Notes: generated by a model not told the origin, from the sequence alone. 57,096 nucleotides of DNA from Deltaproteobacteria bacterium (GCA_003235365.1 QJWJ01000097.1:1-57096); one strand, 5' to 3'. Positions 18,497-28,458 are shown, counted from the first letter of the stretch. A program made the numbers and translations.

Positions 18497-19846
18497 ATGG
18501 ATGAATTCGACTTCGTCGTCTTGGGGGCAGGGAGCGGCGGCATGGCCGCGGCGCGGAGGGCAGCGGCCCACGGCGCTCGCGTCGCACTGATCGAGGCGCG
18601 ACGCGTCGGTGGTACGTGCGTCAACGCCGGCTGCGTGCCCAAGAAGATCATGTTCAACGCCGCGAACGTTGCCGAGATGTTGGGTGACGCGTCCGGCTTC
18701 GGTTTTCGTGCCGAACGTGGAAAGGTGGATTGGGCCGGCTTGAAGGAACGGCGTGACCAGTACGTCGAGCGGTTGAATGGCATCTACGCCAAGAACCTGG
18801 AGCGCGACCGGGTCGCCTACGTCGCCGGCCGGGGTCGGATCGTCAAGCCGGGCTGCGTGGAGGTCAACGGACGGCAACTCCTGGCGCCGCACGTGCTGAT
18901 TGCCACCGGCGGCTACCCCATCGTACCGACCATTCCAGGGGCGCAGCTCGGCATCACGTCGAACGGCTTCTTCGAACTCGAGGAGCAACCGCGCAACGTT
19001 GCGGTGGTGGGGGCGGGTTACATCGGGGTCGAGCTTTCCGGCATTCTGCGCTTGCTCGGGAGCAAAGTGACCTTGTTTTCTCGTTACGACGACGTGATCA
19101 CCCACTTCGATCCGATGCTGCGTGCCCACTTGATGGAAGCCTTGGCCGAGGTGGGCATCGATGTCCTGCGCAAAGCGGAGCCTCAGCGCGTCAGTCGCAC
19201 CGAGAATGGCACGCTGCGCGTCTGCAGCCACGATGGGCGCGAGGTCGACGGATTCGATGCGCTCTTGTGGGCGGTCGGGCGTGCGCCGGCAAGCGAAGGG
19301 TTGGGGCTCGAAACCTTGGGTGTCAATACCAACGAGCGGGGGTTCGTGGTCGTCGATGGCTATCAGAATACGAACGTGAAGGGCGTCTATGCGGTGGGTG
19401 ACGTGACGGGCAACCATGCTCTGACGCCGGTGGCGATAGCTGCAGGTCGACGGCTTGCCGATCGCCTCTTTGGCGGGCAGCCGGGGTCGCGGCTCGAGTA
19501 CGACCAGGTTCCCACCGTGGTGTTCAGCCACCCCCCCGTCGCCACCGTGGGCCTGACCGAACAGGAAGCCATCGACGCTCATGGGCCCGACCAGATAAAG
19601 GTCTATTCGACTCGCTTCACCAACATCTACTACGCCGTCACCGACCGTAAACCCAAGACGTCTATGAAACTGGTGGTTGCCGGCAAGGACGAGAAAGTCG
19701 TCGGCATCCACGTCATCGGCCTGGGGGCGGACGAGTTGATTCAGGGTTTTGCCGTGGCCATGCGCTGTGGCGCGACCAAGCGGGACTTCGATCGGACGAT
19801 TGCGATTCACCCGACCGCAGCGGAAGAACTGGTCACGCTGCGCTAG
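18497..19846 (+). CDS. gor: Glutathione-disulfide reductase
   Basis: A 449-residue flavoprotein of the pyridine nucleotide-disulfide oxidoreductase family that regenerates glutathione with NADPH. The FAD-binding GxGxxG is at 10-15 (GAGSGG). The redox-active disulfide is in [13 protein letters not shown] (Cys41, Cys46). A second Rossmann motif ([13 protein letters not shown]) binds NAD(P)H, and the dimerisation domain ends with [11 protein letters not shown], whose His-Pro supplies the catalytic base. ATG 18497 ([12 protein letters not shown]) fits the family start; the longer upstream frame is an artefact. Three hairpins follow the stop. Confidence 0.95.
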   Translation: MDEFDFVVLGAGSGGMAAARRAAAHGARVALIEARRVGGTCVNAGCVPKKIMFNAANVAEMLGDASGFGFRAERGKVDWAGLKERRDQYVERLNGIYAKNLERDRVAYVAGRGRIVKPGCVEVNGRQLLAPHVLIATGGYPIVPTIPGAQLGITSNGFFELEEQPRNVAVVGAGYIGVELSGILRLLGSKVTLFSRYDDVITHFDPMLRAHLMEALAEVGIDVLRKAEPQRVSRTENGTLRVCSHDGREVDGFDALLWAVGRAPASEGLGLETLGVNTNERGFVVVDGYQNTNVKGVYAVGDVTGNHALTPVAIAAGRRLADRLFGGQPGSRLEYDQVPTVVFSHPPVATVGLTEQEAIDAHGPDQIKVYSTRFTNIYYAVTDRKPKTSMKLVVAGKDEKVVGIHVIGLGADELIQGFAVAMRCGATKRDFDRTIAIHPTAAEELVTLR

Positions 19847-19848
19847 GA

Positions 19849-19871
19849 GCGGCAATCATGTTGATTGCCGC
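19849..19871 (+). terminator. Hairpin after glutathione reductase
   Basis: Perfect 10-bp inverted repeat GCGGCAATCA-TGT-TGATTGCCGC starting 3 bases past the gor stop. No U-tract follows; likely a 3'-end structure or intrinsic terminator variant. Confidence 0.5.
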
Positions 19872-19923
19872 GACCAATCGACAACCTGGAGTACCGAGCT
19901 GCGAGCAAGAGTGCCCGAACGTG

Positions 19924-19968
19924 GCCCCGAAAAACGCCCTCACCCCCGTTGGGGCGACTTTTCGGGGC
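19924..19968. repeat. Nested inverted repeat (long hairpin)
   Basis: Outer arms GCCCCGAAAA / TTTTCGGGGC (10 bp, perfect) enclose inner arms CGCCC / GGGCG around a C-rich loop. As RNA this would fold into a two-storey hairpin. It lies between gor and the convergent membrane-protein gene and could be part of a small RNA, a REP-like element or a bidirectional terminator. Confidence 0.5.
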
Positions 19969-20003
19969 ATTTCCGTGCATTGGCAAGCTGATTGGTGCTC
20001 TAG

Positions 20004-20028
20004 GAGAGTTCGCGATTCGCGAACTCTC
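20004..20028. terminator. Perfect 11-bp hairpin, candidate bidirectional terminator
   Basis: GAGAGTTCGCG-ATT-CGCGAACTCTC is a perfect inverted repeat with a 3-base loop, 16 bases past the stop of the minus-strand membrane-protein gene and on the gor side of it. Position and symmetry suit termination from both sides. Confidence 0.55.
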
Positions 20029-20043
20029 ATTCGACACGAGGCA

Positions 20044-20730
20044 CTATTCGTCTGTGTCGCGTGCGAACATCACCCAGCGACCCGTTCGCCAGCGCGACAC
20101 CAGCAACTGTGTCGCGGCCAGCGCAACGCAAATGCCGGTTGCGATTCCAACGTGCTCGCCGACGAACGCGACCAGCACTTGGGTCCAGTCTGCGACCGCC
20201 GCGCCGAACTTCACACTCAACCACACCTGCAGCAGTTGGCCGAGCCCGGCGCTGAGCAAGAACGTCCGGGTGCGAAAGCCGGCTGCCCCGGCGAGTGCGG
20301 CGACGGTGTGCACCGGCAACAGCACCAGTAACAGTGGGCCAGTACGGTACAGAATGTCGCGGATGTAGCGTATGACGGACCCAGTGCGGGGAGAACGGCG
20401 CTCTACCCATGCCACGATGTTCTCGCCGTAGACCGCTCCGAGCCAGAAGGTGGACACCACGGACAACAACCGGCGCAGCGTCGCGAAGGGCAGGAGCACA
20501 TCGTGATCGATGAACGGTGCCGTCAATGCGACGTTCTGCAGCGCTGGGGTGAGCGCGACGAAAACCAACGGAGCGTTGACGAGCAGCCAGGGGGCGAACG
20601 CGGTTCCCGCAAGCCCGAGTAGCGACAATCCGATCGCGAGCGCCACGACCAGGCGTCGTACCAATACCGGAGCGGACCGCAGTGGGGGTTCGGGTACGAA
20701 TGGAGCGTTGTCGATGTTGGTCGTCGTCAC
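20044..20730 (-). CDS. Polytopic membrane protein
   Basis: A 228-residue hydrophobic protein with five to six predicted transmembrane helices (about residues 18-40, 42-62, 78-96, 120-142, 150-170 and 190-212). Its layout and length recall VTT/DedA-like membrane proteins, but I see no diagnostic motif, so this is only a possibility. The GTG at 20730 is chosen because the longer frame from 20823 adds a Cys/Arg-rich leader and would take up most of the space before the divergent gene at 20843. Function unknown. Confidence 0.7.
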   Translation of the reverse strand: MTTTNIDNAPFVPEPPLRSAPVLVRRLVVALAIGLSLLGLAGTAFAPWLLVNAPLVFVALTPALQNVALTAPFIDHDVLLPFATLRRLLSVVSTFWLGAVYGENIVAWVERRSPRTGSVIRYIRDILYRTGPLLLVLLPVHTVAALAGAAGFRTRTFLLSAGLGQLLQVWLSVKFGAAVADWTQVLVAFVGEHVGIATGICVALAATQLLVSRWRTGRWVMFARDTDE

Positions 20731-20842
20731 GCGGCAAGCGCAGCATGGATCGGCTCCGCGGCGGAGGCGAGTCGCAAAGGAAAATTCGGGCCCCTGGCTT
20801 GTTTCCTTCAATCTGCAGGCCAAGCTGGTTCAGACTGATGGC

Positions 20843-22984
20843 GTGACAGGGATTTCCGGCGCGCAGCTGTGTGGAGTGCGAGGGTTTGGGGGATTGAGTG
20901 CAGAGCAGCTCGACGTGCTCGCGCGGTACGTCCACGTCGAGGAACACGCTCGAGGCAGTTCCTTTGCCACCCCTCAGCCGAGCATGGCGATTCTGCTTGC
21001 TGGCAGCGCGGCCGTGATGCCTGCTCAGGGTCGGCGTGTGACGCTAGCGGTCGGGACACCGGTTGGCGCTACTTCCCTGTGGGCGGATCAAGATGCATTG
21101 CGGTTGAGCGTCGTCGAAACATCGACGATCGGTGTGCTGACTCGACAGCAATTCGAGAGCCTGGCCTCCGAACATCCGCAGGTCGCGCTGCGGCTGTTGC
21201 GTGGCCTGCTGGGGGAGTCCGCGGGAGGGCGAGGTACGTCGTCGGTAGCTTTCGGTCGAGTCGTCACCGTGCGGCTCGCGGACCACACCCGTTCGGTGCC
21301 CGTCGGGACGTTGCTCGGGGAACTGCTGGACGACCATCTCGACCACTTGCCGGTGGTTGCGGGGCTGGTCGATCAGAAGGCCACGTCGTTGTCGACCGCG
21401 GTGACCACCAATTGCAGTGTGGCGCCGTTGACCACCTCGAGTTGGGAGGGCCAACGCATTCTGCGTCGGAGTCTGGCGCTGTTGGCGGTGGAAGCGGCTC
21501 GCGCCGTCGCGCCCGACGTGCCGATCAAGATGGGGCCGAGCGTCGGATTTGGGCAACGCATCGTCGTCGGGCGTCCCGTCGGTTTGGACGAACTGGGCGG
21601 CGCCATCGAGCGGCGAATGCGCGAACTCGTTCAGAGTCAGCCGCGACTGCTCGAAGAATATTGGCCAGTCGACGAAGCCAAGCAGTACTTCGTAGAGAAC
21701 GGCTGGGCCGAGGCTGAGCAATTGCTCGGCACTTGGCGCGACTCTGCCGTGCCGGTCGTGAGTTACGGCAAGGTGTTTGCCATCGACATGGGACCGATCG
21801 TTCCGGACACGACCCGCCTCGGTGAGTTCTACCTCATCAGTGACGAAAACATGTTGCTGCTCGTCTATGGTCGTCGCCCGCAAACGGCACGACGCCCGAC
21901 GTTGCTCATGCCGGCGATAGCGCTCAGCGAGGTGGGTGAGGGCAAGGCCAACGGCCACTTCGGCACGACGCATTCCTTCCTGCTCAGCGAAGCGCACGCC
22001 AACGGCGCGGAGGAGTTCGAGGAACAAGCCTGGCTGCGCACGATGGGGGCGACCGGGGTCGGGTCGTTCAATCGCGCGTGCATCAGCGCCAGCGTCCCCG
22101 AGTTGATCCGCGTCGCAGAGGCGTTCCACGAGAAGCGAATGACCCTCATCGCCGACGAGGTCGTTCGGCGTCGCGACGACATCGACATCGTGTGTATCGC
22201 GGGTCCGTCTTCGTCGGGCAAGACGACGTTCATTCGCAGGCTCTGCGTTCAATTGAAGGTCAACGGAGTGATGCCCGTGGCGCTGGGCTTGGACGACTAC
22301 TACGTCGACAGGGTGCTCAGCCCCCGCGACGCAACGGGCGACTACGACTTCGAGGCGCTCGGCGCGCTTCAACTGGAGCTACTCCACGAGCACATCGCGC
22401 GGCTGCTGGCGGGAGAGGCGGTGCGCACCGCGCGCTACGACTTCAAAGCCGGCAAGAGTGATCCGACGGGCGGTCGTACCATCGCACTGGCCGACAAGGA
22501 CGTGTTGCTCATCGAAGGCATTCACGCCCTCAATCCACTGCTTTTGGGAAGTGTGCCGGCGGCACGGGTCTATCGCGTGTTCGTGTGCCCGTTGATGCAG
22601 CTGTCCTTCGATCACGCCTCCCGCGTTCACGCTTCCGACGTCCGTTTGATACGTCGCATCGTTCGCGATCGTCGTCACCGAGGGCACGATGCCGCGCAGA
22701 CCATCGCACGCTGGCCCAAAGTACGGGCCGGCGAGCGCCGGCACATCTACCCGTTTCAGTCTCACGCCGACGCCGTATTCGACACTTCGTTGGTGTACGA
22801 ACTGAGCGTGCTACGCGTCTACGCCGAGCGCTATCTGCTCGAAGTGCCGCGTCACGACCCGGCATACACGACGGCGTCTCGGTTGATGCAGCTACTCGAC
22901 AGATTCGTCAGCATCTACCCGGACCACGTGCCTCCGACCTCCATCTTGCGGGAATTCATCGGTGGCAGCGGGTTCGAGTATTGA
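20843..22984 (+). CDS. cNMP-binding-like / TGS / uridine-kinase fusion protein
   Basis: A 713-residue multidomain protein. Residues 1-125 have a Crp-type beta-roll layout, but the phosphate-binding cassette is degenerate (VGATSLW for the usual GE..L, with no clear Arg). Residues about 140-200 look like a TGS domain, and 200-400 resemble a threonyl-tRNA-synthetase-like region (GPSVGFGQ, HSFLLSEAH). From about 448 a uridine kinase/phosphoribulokinase-type P-loop domain follows: Walker A GPSSSGKT 454-461, LDDYYVDR and LIEGIHALN. TGS-kinase fusions are known as bacterial nucleoside kinases; the extra N-terminal cNMP-like fold is unusual. The start is a GTG without a clear ribosome-binding site. 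Confidence 0.88.
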   Translation: MTGISGAQLCGVRGFGGLSAEQLDVLARYVHVEEHARGSSFATPQPSMAILLAGSAAVMPAQGRRVTLAVGTPVGATSLWADQDALRLSVVETSTIGVLTRQQFESLASEHPQVALRLLRGLLGESAGGRGTSSVAFGRVVTVRLADHTRSVPVGTLLGELLDDHLDHLPVVAGLVDQKATSLSTAVTTNCSVAPLTTSSWEGQRILRRSLALLAVEAARAVAPDVPIKMGPSVGFGQRIVVGRPVGLDELGGAIERRMRELVQSQPRLLEEYWPVDEAKQYFVENGWAEAEQLLGTWRDSAVPVVSYGKVFAIDMGPIVPDTTRLGEFYLISDENMLLLVYGRRPQTARRPTLLMPAIALSEVGEGKANGHFGTTHSFLLSEAHANGAEEFEEQAWLRTMGATGVGSFNRACISASVPELIRVAEAFHEKRMTLIADEVVRRRDDIDIVCIAGPSSSGKTTFIRRLCVQLKVNGVMPVALGLDDYYVDRVLSPRDATGDYDFEALGALQLELLHEHIARLLAGEAVRTARYDFKAGKSDPTGGRTIALADKDVLLIEGIHALNPLLLGSVPAARVYRVFVCPLMQLSFDHASRVHASDVRLIRRIVRDRRHRGHDAAQTIARWPKVRAGERRHIYPFQSHADAVFDTSLVYELSVLRVYAERYLLEVPRHDPAYTTASRLMQLLDRFVSIYPDHVPPTSILREFIGGSGFEY

Positions 22985-22988
22985 GGAG
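22984..22988 (+). promoter_or_regulatory. Ribosome-binding site fixing the DUF72 start
   Basis: AGGAG lies 7 bases before GTG 22996 and begins at the last base of the preceding stop. It favours GTG 22996 over the TTG at 22981. Confidence 0.7.
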
Positions 22989-22995
22989 CTTCGAC

Positions 22996-23928
22996 GTGAC
23001 TCAGCTGGACTTGTTTGCCTCCAATCAAGAGATCGACTTCTCCGAAGATCGCAAGCTCGCGGCCCAGCTGCCCTCCGGTGTCTACTTTGGGACGTCTTCG
23101 TGGACCTTCCCGGGCTGGTCTGGGATTTGCTATCCCCAGGGCACGACTCTGGCGGAGCTGCGCCGCCGCGGCTTGGAACTGTACAGCAAGCACCCGCTGC
23201 TGCGCACCGTCGGTATCGACAGCAGTTACTATCGTCCGCTGGATCGTCCCGCGCTGCGGTCGTATGCCACGCAGCTGCCCGACGGTTTTCTGTGCGTGAG
23301 CAAGGTGTATTCCGCGATCACGACGCGTTGCGATCCCCAGACCCTGGCTCCCAATCCAACGTACTTGGACCCGTCTGCGTTCGAATCAGACGTTTTGCGG
23401 CCCATTGGCGAGTCGTTTGCGGAGCACCAGGGTCCGTTGGTACTGGAGTTCCCCGATCAACCCCATGCTCCACCGATCGCTCCACGAGACTTCAATCGGC
23501 TGTTGACTGGCTTTTTCTCAGCCGCTTCCAACCAGTTCAAATATTCGGTCGAATTGCGCGACCGGAGCCTGCTCAGTCAGGAATACTTCGACACGTTGCA
23601 GCGCTTCGGCGTGGCACACGTGCTCAACTTCTGGGAACGCATGCCCCAGCTCGGTGAGCAGTTCGATGCGGGGGCGGACACGTCGAGCTTCGGCGTCTTG
23701 CGCTTGCTCATCCCTCCGGGGCAACGTTACGCAACTCGCAAGCGCACGCTCGAGCCGTTCGACCGCATCGTCGAGGTGCAGCGTCGCATGCGTGACGACA
23801 CGTTGGCGATTGTTCGCTACTTCGCTCAGCTGAACAAACCGGTATTCGTCATCGTCAACAACAAGGCTGAAGGGTGTAGCCCGTTGACCGTCAAGGCTCT
23901 GGCACAGGAGCTGGTAGGCTCGCCCTGA
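22996..23928 (+). CDS. DUF72 family protein
   Basis: A 310-residue protein with the TIM-barrel-like DUF72 signature: YFGTSSWTFPGW near residue 30, the TVGIDSSYYR block, LCVSKVYSAIT, VLEFPDQ, SVELRDRS and the C-terminal KPVFVIVNNKAEG (the last matches the family's NNH/NNT segment). The biochemical role of DUF72 is not settled; nuclease-like or nucleic-acid roles have been proposed. It follows the fusion kinase gene by 11 bases with a good ribosome-binding site, so the two are probably co-transcribed. Confidence 0.88.
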   Translation: MTQLDLFASNQEIDFSEDRKLAAQLPSGVYFGTSSWTFPGWSGICYPQGTTLAELRRRGLELYSKHPLLRTVGIDSSYYRPLDRPALRSYATQLPDGFLCVSKVYSAITTRCDPQTLAPNPTYLDPSAFESDVLRPIGESFAEHQGPLVLEFPDQPHAPPIAPRDFNRLLTGFFSAASNQFKYSVELRDRSLLSQEYFDTLQRFGVAHVLNFWERMPQLGEQFDAGADTSSFGVLRLLIPPGQRYATRKRTLEPFDRIVEVQRRMRDDTLAIVRYFAQLNKPVFVIVNNKAEGCSPLTVKALAQELVGSP

Positions 23929-24072
23929 TCCGAGAGATCGACACGTCGGGACGACGAAACGTGGGGCCAACGTAGCCGTATCGGAAGAGCCGGCAAACAA
24001 AGACCGAGAAAATCGGGCCGATTGCGTCGAGGTCGTTGCAATGTGCTGTGTCTGTGCGCAGATCGCGAAGAC

Positions 24073-25983
24073 ATGTCTCAGACGTTCTCAGAGCCGCCGA
24101 AGGCCTCTGGCCCACCGCCTCCTACGCCCCAGCCTGGAACGGGCCTCTCGTGGCCGATGCTCCTGGTCCTCAGTCTGATGATGGGTGCCATGTGGTTCTG
24201 GCGGGCGAGCAGTCAGGAACAGCCGTTTCCCGCGGTGGACTATTCCCAGTTCTTCAGCTGGGTCGAGCAAGGTAGAGTCGCATCGGTCGAAATCCGTGGG
24301 CAGACGGTTCAGGGGGAGCTGAAGGACGCTCAAGACGTCGATGGCAAGTCCATCGATCGGTTCCGCACGATCCTGCCCCGCGACGATGATTCGTTGCTGC
24401 CCAAGATGCGCGACCAGCACGTGCGCATCCGCGTCTCCACCGAGGAGCAGCCGTTTGCGGTCCAGTTGATTCTCGCGCTCCTACCGTGGGTGTTGATCAT
24501 CGGCGTGTGGATGTTCCTCTCTCGCCGCTTTCAGAAGGCGATGGGCGGAGGGGGGCCGTTTGGCGCGGCGATGCGCAATCGTGGCCGCAAGTTCGAGAAG
24601 ACCGACCAGGTCTCGGTGACGTTCGACGACGTGGCGGGGCTCAAAGCAGCCAAGCGCGACTTGCAGGAAATCGTCCAGTTCATGCGAGAGCCTGAGCGGT
24701 TTCGCAAGTTGGGGGGGAAGATCCCCCGCGGGGTACTACTGGTGGGCCCTCCTGGCACGGGTAAGACGTTGCTTGCGCGGGCGGTTGCGGGCGAATCGGG
24801 GGTCTCATTCTTCAGTATCAGCGCGTCCGAGTTCATCGAGATGTTCGTCGGTGTGGGCGCGTCGCGCGTGCGCGAACTGTTCGCTCAGGCAAAGAAGAAC
24901 GCCCCGGCGATTGTGTTCATCGACGAGATCGACGCGGTCGGGCGCAGCCGCGGTGCCGGCCTCGGTGGGGGCAACGACGAACGTGAGCAGACGCTCAATC
25001 AGCTGCTATCGGAGATGGATGGTTTCGAGCGCAACGACTTGACCGTGGTGTTGGCCGCCACGAACCGCCCCGACGTGCTCGATCCGGCGCTGCTGCGCCC
25101 CGGTCGGTTCGACCGGCGCGTCATCGTCGACCGGCCCGAGCTGGAAGCGCGGCGCGCGATCCTGGCGGTGCACACGCGGGGCAAGCCGCTCGCGGCGTCG
25201 GTCGATCTGCAGCGCATCGCAGAGAACACGCCAGGGTTCTCCGGTGCGGACCTCGCAAATCTCGTCAACGAAGCCGCGCTCAACGCGACGAGGCGCGGGG
25301 TCGATGCGATAGAAAGCGAAGACTTCGCTGCAGCCTACGACAAGATCGTCCTTGGGGATCCACGAGAGGCGAAGCTCGACGCGCAAGAGAAGCACCGCGT
25401 GGCAGTCCACGAATCAGGCCACGCGATCGTGGCCCAATGCTCCTCCAACTCGGACCCATTGCATCGGGTGAGCATCATCCCACGGGGAATGGCCCTGGGC
25501 GTGACTCAGCAGACGCCCGCGGCGGACCGGCACGTGATGACACGCGGCCAATTGGAGTCACGTCTGGCCGTGCTCATGGGCGGCTACGCCGCCGAACGCA
25601 CCGTGTTGGGCGACATCTCCACCGGAGCGGAGAACGACCTCAAGCAAGCCACCGAGATTGCGTCGAAGATGGTCGCGCACTACGGCATGAGTGAGAAGCT
25701 GGGTCCGGTCTACTACGATCACGGTGCCGAGCATCCCTTTCTCGGGCAACGCATCGCGACGGAGGGCGGTGCAAGCGACGCAACCGTGTCGACCATCGAG
25801 AGCGAGGCTCGGACCTTGCTCCAGTCGGCGTTGTCTCGCGCCGAGGGCATCATTGCCGACAACCGCGACAGTTTCGATGCGCTGGTGGGCGCATTGCTCG
25901 AACACGAGACCTTGGAACGCGAGGAACTCGCGACGTTGTTGGGGGTGCCGATGTCGAGCCAGAATCCCATCGCTCAGGCGTAG
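24073..25983 (+). CDS. ftsH: ATP-dependent zinc metalloprotease FtsH
   Basis: A 636-residue inner-membrane AAA+ protease that degrades unassembled or regulatory membrane and cytosolic proteins. After a Pro-rich N-terminus come TM1 (about 28-43), a small periplasmic domain and TM2 (about 130-150). The AAA module has Walker A GPPGTGKT 225-232, Walker B VFIDEID 281-287, the pore segment [14 protein letters not shown] and the second region of homology ([19 protein letters not shown]). The zinc site HESGH is at 446-450, with the third ligand Asp in the later DLKQAT segment. ATG 24073 is preferred; its Shine-Dalgarno sequence is weak. Confidence 0.96.
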   Translation: MSQTFSEPPKASGPPPPTPQPGTGLSWPMLLVLSLMMGAMWFWRASSQEQPFPAVDYSQFFSWVEQGRVASVEIRGQTVQGELKDAQDVDGKSIDRFRTILPRDDDSLLPKMRDQHVRIRVSTEEQPFAVQLILALLPWVLIIGVWMFLSRRFQKAMGGGGPFGAAMRNRGRKFEKTDQVSVTFDDVAGLKAAKRDLQEIVQFMREPERFRKLGGKIPRGVLLVGPPGTGKTLLARAVAGESGVSFFSISASEFIEMFVGVGASRVRELFAQAKKNAPAIVFIDEIDAVGRSRGAGLGGGNDEREQTLNQLLSEMDGFERNDLTVVLAATNRPDVLDPALLRPGRFDRRVIVDRPELEARRAILAVHTRGKPLAASVDLQRIAENTPGFSGADLANLVNEAALNATRRGVDAIESEDFAAAYDKIVLGDPREAKLDAQEKHRVAVHESGHAIVAQCSSNSDPLHRVSIIPRGMALGVTQQTPAADRHVMTRGQLESRLAVLMGGYAAERTVLGDISTGAENDLKQATEIASKMVAHYGMSEKLGPVYYDHGAEHPFLGQRIATEGGASDATVSTIESEARTLLQSALSRAEGIIADNRDSFDALVGALLEHETLEREELATLLGVPMSSQNPIAQA

Positions 25984-26004
25984 ACGTTCATCGTAGGGGG
26001 GGCC

Positions 26005-27258
26005 TCATTCGAACCGCAGCGTGGTGAATGAGCGTCGTCGATCGTCGTCACCCGTGCCGAGTTGGTTGGCGTCGTTTTTGCCGGTGCACTGCACCTCATC
26101 GTCGGTGGTCAGCACGCAGGTGTGAAAGCGACCTGCGCTGACTTGTTTGAAGCCTGTGCCCACGCGCGTCGGTTCCTGACGGAACTCGATGTCGTCGAGG
26201 CCGAGCTGGCCTTCGATGTTGCGTCCCCAGCACCACAGTTCGTCGCCGCGCAAGCCACAGCTGTGGAAGGTGTTGGTGGCGAAGTCCGTCCAATCGCTGC
26301 TGTCGGTGATCTGCGTCGGGTTCTCGAAGGGGCCAGACTCCGACAGCCCGAGCGGGGAACCGTCTTGCGTGCTGCCCCCGGAGTTTTGCCCCCAACACCA
26401 CAATGTCGAGTCCTGACGGATTGCGCAGCTGTGTGCTTGGCCACCGTGCGCGCTGCGCCATCCGATTCGATCGCCGATGCGCACCGGGGTTCGGACCTGT
26501 GCCGGGCTGGACGACGCGAGTTCGGCGTCCGTGTTGCGGCCCCAGCACCACAGGCTCCCGTTCAAACGAACGCCGCAGGTATGACCTTGCCCAGTTGAGA
26601 TGTCGCTGTGCTCGTCGGGAAGCGCGATGGGAGACAGCGCATCAGCGACGCGTTTGTTGTCTGGCATGGGCGTTTGCCCGCCTTGGGCGAGTTGTCCTTC
26701 GAAATTATCCCCCCAACAGTGCGTTTCCCCGGACTGTGCTCGGGCGCAGACATGCCCGAACAGCGTGCTGAGCTGGATCGTTTCGAAGGGCAGCGGGACC
26801 CGGGCAGGCCTGGAACGCGACTGCCGGTCGCCTTGGCCGAGTTGCCCGCGGTCGTTCGCGCCCCAGCAGTAGACTTCCCGAGCTGCGTTCACGCCGCAGG
26901 TGTGGTTGTCGCCGGCTTTCACGTCCAGCCACGTCCAGTCCACTTCTACTCGTGCGGGCGAGTTGCGAGATGCCGCGTCACCGAGACCCAGTTCACCCGA
27001 GGAGTTCGAACCCCAGCAGTACAACGCACCCTCGACGACCGAACAGGAGTGCGCGGTACCCGCTGACAGCGCGTAGGCATCGCTGCGTGGCGGCGGGAGC
27101 GTGTCGGCATCGCTCGAGTCGGGCGGCGCAGGGGGGTCATCAGTGGGATCTCCCAGGTCATCGGTCGTCGTGGACGTCAGCACCGCTTGCCGGTCGAGGC
27201 AGCCGACCAGGTGGACCATCGCCACGAGCGTGAGCGAGAGCAGGCGCCTGGACGTCAT
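26005..27258 (-). CDS. RCC1-repeat lipoprotein
   Basis: A 417-residue exported protein. The signal MTSRRLLSLTLVAMVHLVGC ends in a lipobox, and an Asp/Pro/Ser/Thr linker (about 25-60) follows. Seven repeats of about 50 residues come next, each with two Cys in the pattern H(S/T/V)C...(Y/H/W)CWG and an ELGLGD/QLGQGD turn, as in RCC1 beta-propellers; the last repeat ends QCTG. Seven blades suit a closed propeller, with a likely disulfide in each blade. The ATG overlaps the upstream gene's stop (ATGA). A surface-exposed binding protein is likely; the partner is unknown. Confidence 0.88.
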   Translation of the reverse strand: MTSRRLLSLTLVAMVHLVGCLDRQAVLTSTTTDDLGDPTDDPPAPPDSSDADTLPPPRSDAYALSAGTAHSCSVVEGALYCWGSNSSGELGLGDAASRNSPARVEVDWTWLDVKAGDNHTCGVNAAREVYCWGANDRGQLGQGDRQSRSRPARVPLPFETIQLSTLFGHVCARAQSGETHCWGDNFEGQLAQGGQTPMPDNKRVADALSPIALPDEHSDISTGQGHTCGVRLNGSLWCWGRNTDAELASSSPAQVRTPVRIGDRIGWRSAHGGQAHSCAIRQDSTLWCWGQNSGGSTQDGSPLGLSESGPFENPTQITDSSDWTDFATNTFHSCGLRGDELWCWGRNIEGQLGLDDIEFRQEPTRVGTGFKQVSAGRFHTCVLTTDDEVQCTGKNDANQLGTGDDDRRRSFTTLRFE

Positions 27259-28289
27259 AGTGCAACTCCCAATCCCAACGCGGCCCGTCCCCACGCGCCG
27301 GAGGCCCCCGTGGCGACCTGCCCATCGCTTTCCGCCTGAACGCTCCGGGCCGGTAGGCCGCCGCTGATGGTGAGGCTCAGCCAAATCGGGTCGGCCAACT
27401 GCCAATGACCTGCAATCTGTGCGCCCACACACACGGCGATGCTGGAGAAATCACGTCCGACCGCATCGTCGGCGGGTGCGCCTGCCAGCCTGAGCCAGCT
27501 CAGTTGCGCCGTGGCGCCCAGTCCGAGTTCGAAACTCGATGCGTCGACGACCAGATAGTCCAATGAGCTGTGGAGGGTGAACGCGCGAGAGTCGATCTCC
27601 CCGTTTGCCGTCTCAACGGTGTTGCCGGCCCTCGCCCCCGCACCGAAAGAGAACGTCGTGGTCTCGAGTGGTCGTAAGTAGAGAACGCCGTCAGCTCCGA
27701 GCCAACGCTGTCCGCCTGTGAATAGATCCGCTGCTCCCTGCAAGTACAAGCGAGGTTGTTTGGGCTGCTTACGCTCGGGTTTGGGGAGCGTGCGTGCGAT
27801 CACCTTCTGGACCTGGGGTGGCGGCTTTCGTTTGGGCTTCGCGCGACGTTCCAGTGCCAACTCGGCCCAACTCGCCCAAACCAGCTCGTCCGTGGCCAGC
27901 GCGACGGCGAACGCCCGACCATCTTTGGGGACACTGGACAGATCGACGTCGCGAGAAACCCGCTTGTCGGTCAGCGTGTCGCGAATCTCGACGGATACGC
28001 TCGGAGATTCGGGGGATAACGACGTGATGTGCACGACGGCCAACGGCTGGTGCTCCGGGCCCCGCCCCGTCGGGCAGACGTCGATGTCGCGCCCTGCGAA
28101 GCCGGCGCGCAAGTCGCCGAGCACGGTGTCTTCGAAGGTCGTGAAGTGGCCCGTCCAGGAGAACTGGATTGCTACCCAAGGGCGATCGGGGCTTCCACAA
28201 GTGGTTGCAGGTTCGGCTGCTCGAACCGACCAGCTCCATCCCGACACAAGAAAGGCTAACGCCATGACCGACCACCAGTTGCGGCTCAC
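27255..28289 (-). CDS. Exported protein with globular N-domain and beta-barrel-like C-terminus
   Basis: About 344 residues from GTG 28289 (VSRNWW), which gives a signal peptide with Arg, a hydrophobic core and cleavage near VRAAEP; ATG 28265 is an alternative. The N-domain (about 30-165) has two Cys and mixed strands. A Lys/Pro-rich linker (AKPKRKPPPQV...KQPKQPR) follows, and the last 150 residues are amphipathic strands ending in LGLGVAL, like a small outer-membrane barrel. No named family was recognised. It lies in the sigma-FecR cluster and is coupled to the RCC1 lipoprotein. Confidence 0.7.
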   Translation of the reverse strand: MSRNWWSVMALAFLVSGWSWSVRAAEPATTCGSPDRPWVAIQFSWTGHFTTFEDTVLGDLRAGFAGRDIDVCPTGRGPEHQPLAVVHITSLSPESPSVSVEIRDTLTDKRVSRDVDLSSVPKDGRAFAVALATDELVWASWAELALERRAKPKRKPPPQVQKVIARTLPKPERKQPKQPRLYLQGAADLFTGGQRWLGADGVLYLRPLETTTFSFGAGARAGNTVETANGEIDSRAFTLHSSLDYLVVDASSFELGLGATAQLSWLRLAGAPADDAVGRDFSSIAVCVGAQIAGHWQLADPIWLSLTISGGLPARSVQAESDGQVATGASGAWGRAALGLGVAL

Positions 28290-28458
28290 CTGAGACTGTC
28301 TGCCTTGGTCCGCCGCAGGATGCAACTCCCCGTCGGAAAGGTCGCGTTTTAGGTCCTGGACTCGTTTGGATCTGGAATCGGGCAGGGCCCCGTGGTTCGG
28401 CTCGCTCGCTGCCGATTCATCTGTATCAGCGCGGTGCCGCTCGCAGGCGTGTGCCGTT

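Noticed and set aside
18488..19855. 455-codon minus-strand frame opposite glutathione reductase
   Set aside because: The plus-strand gene has all family motifs; the antisense frame is low in hydrophobic order and has none.
21044..22372. 442-codon minus-strand frame opposite the fusion kinase
   Set aside because: Arg/Asp/His-rich shadow; the plus strand carries the P-loop gene.
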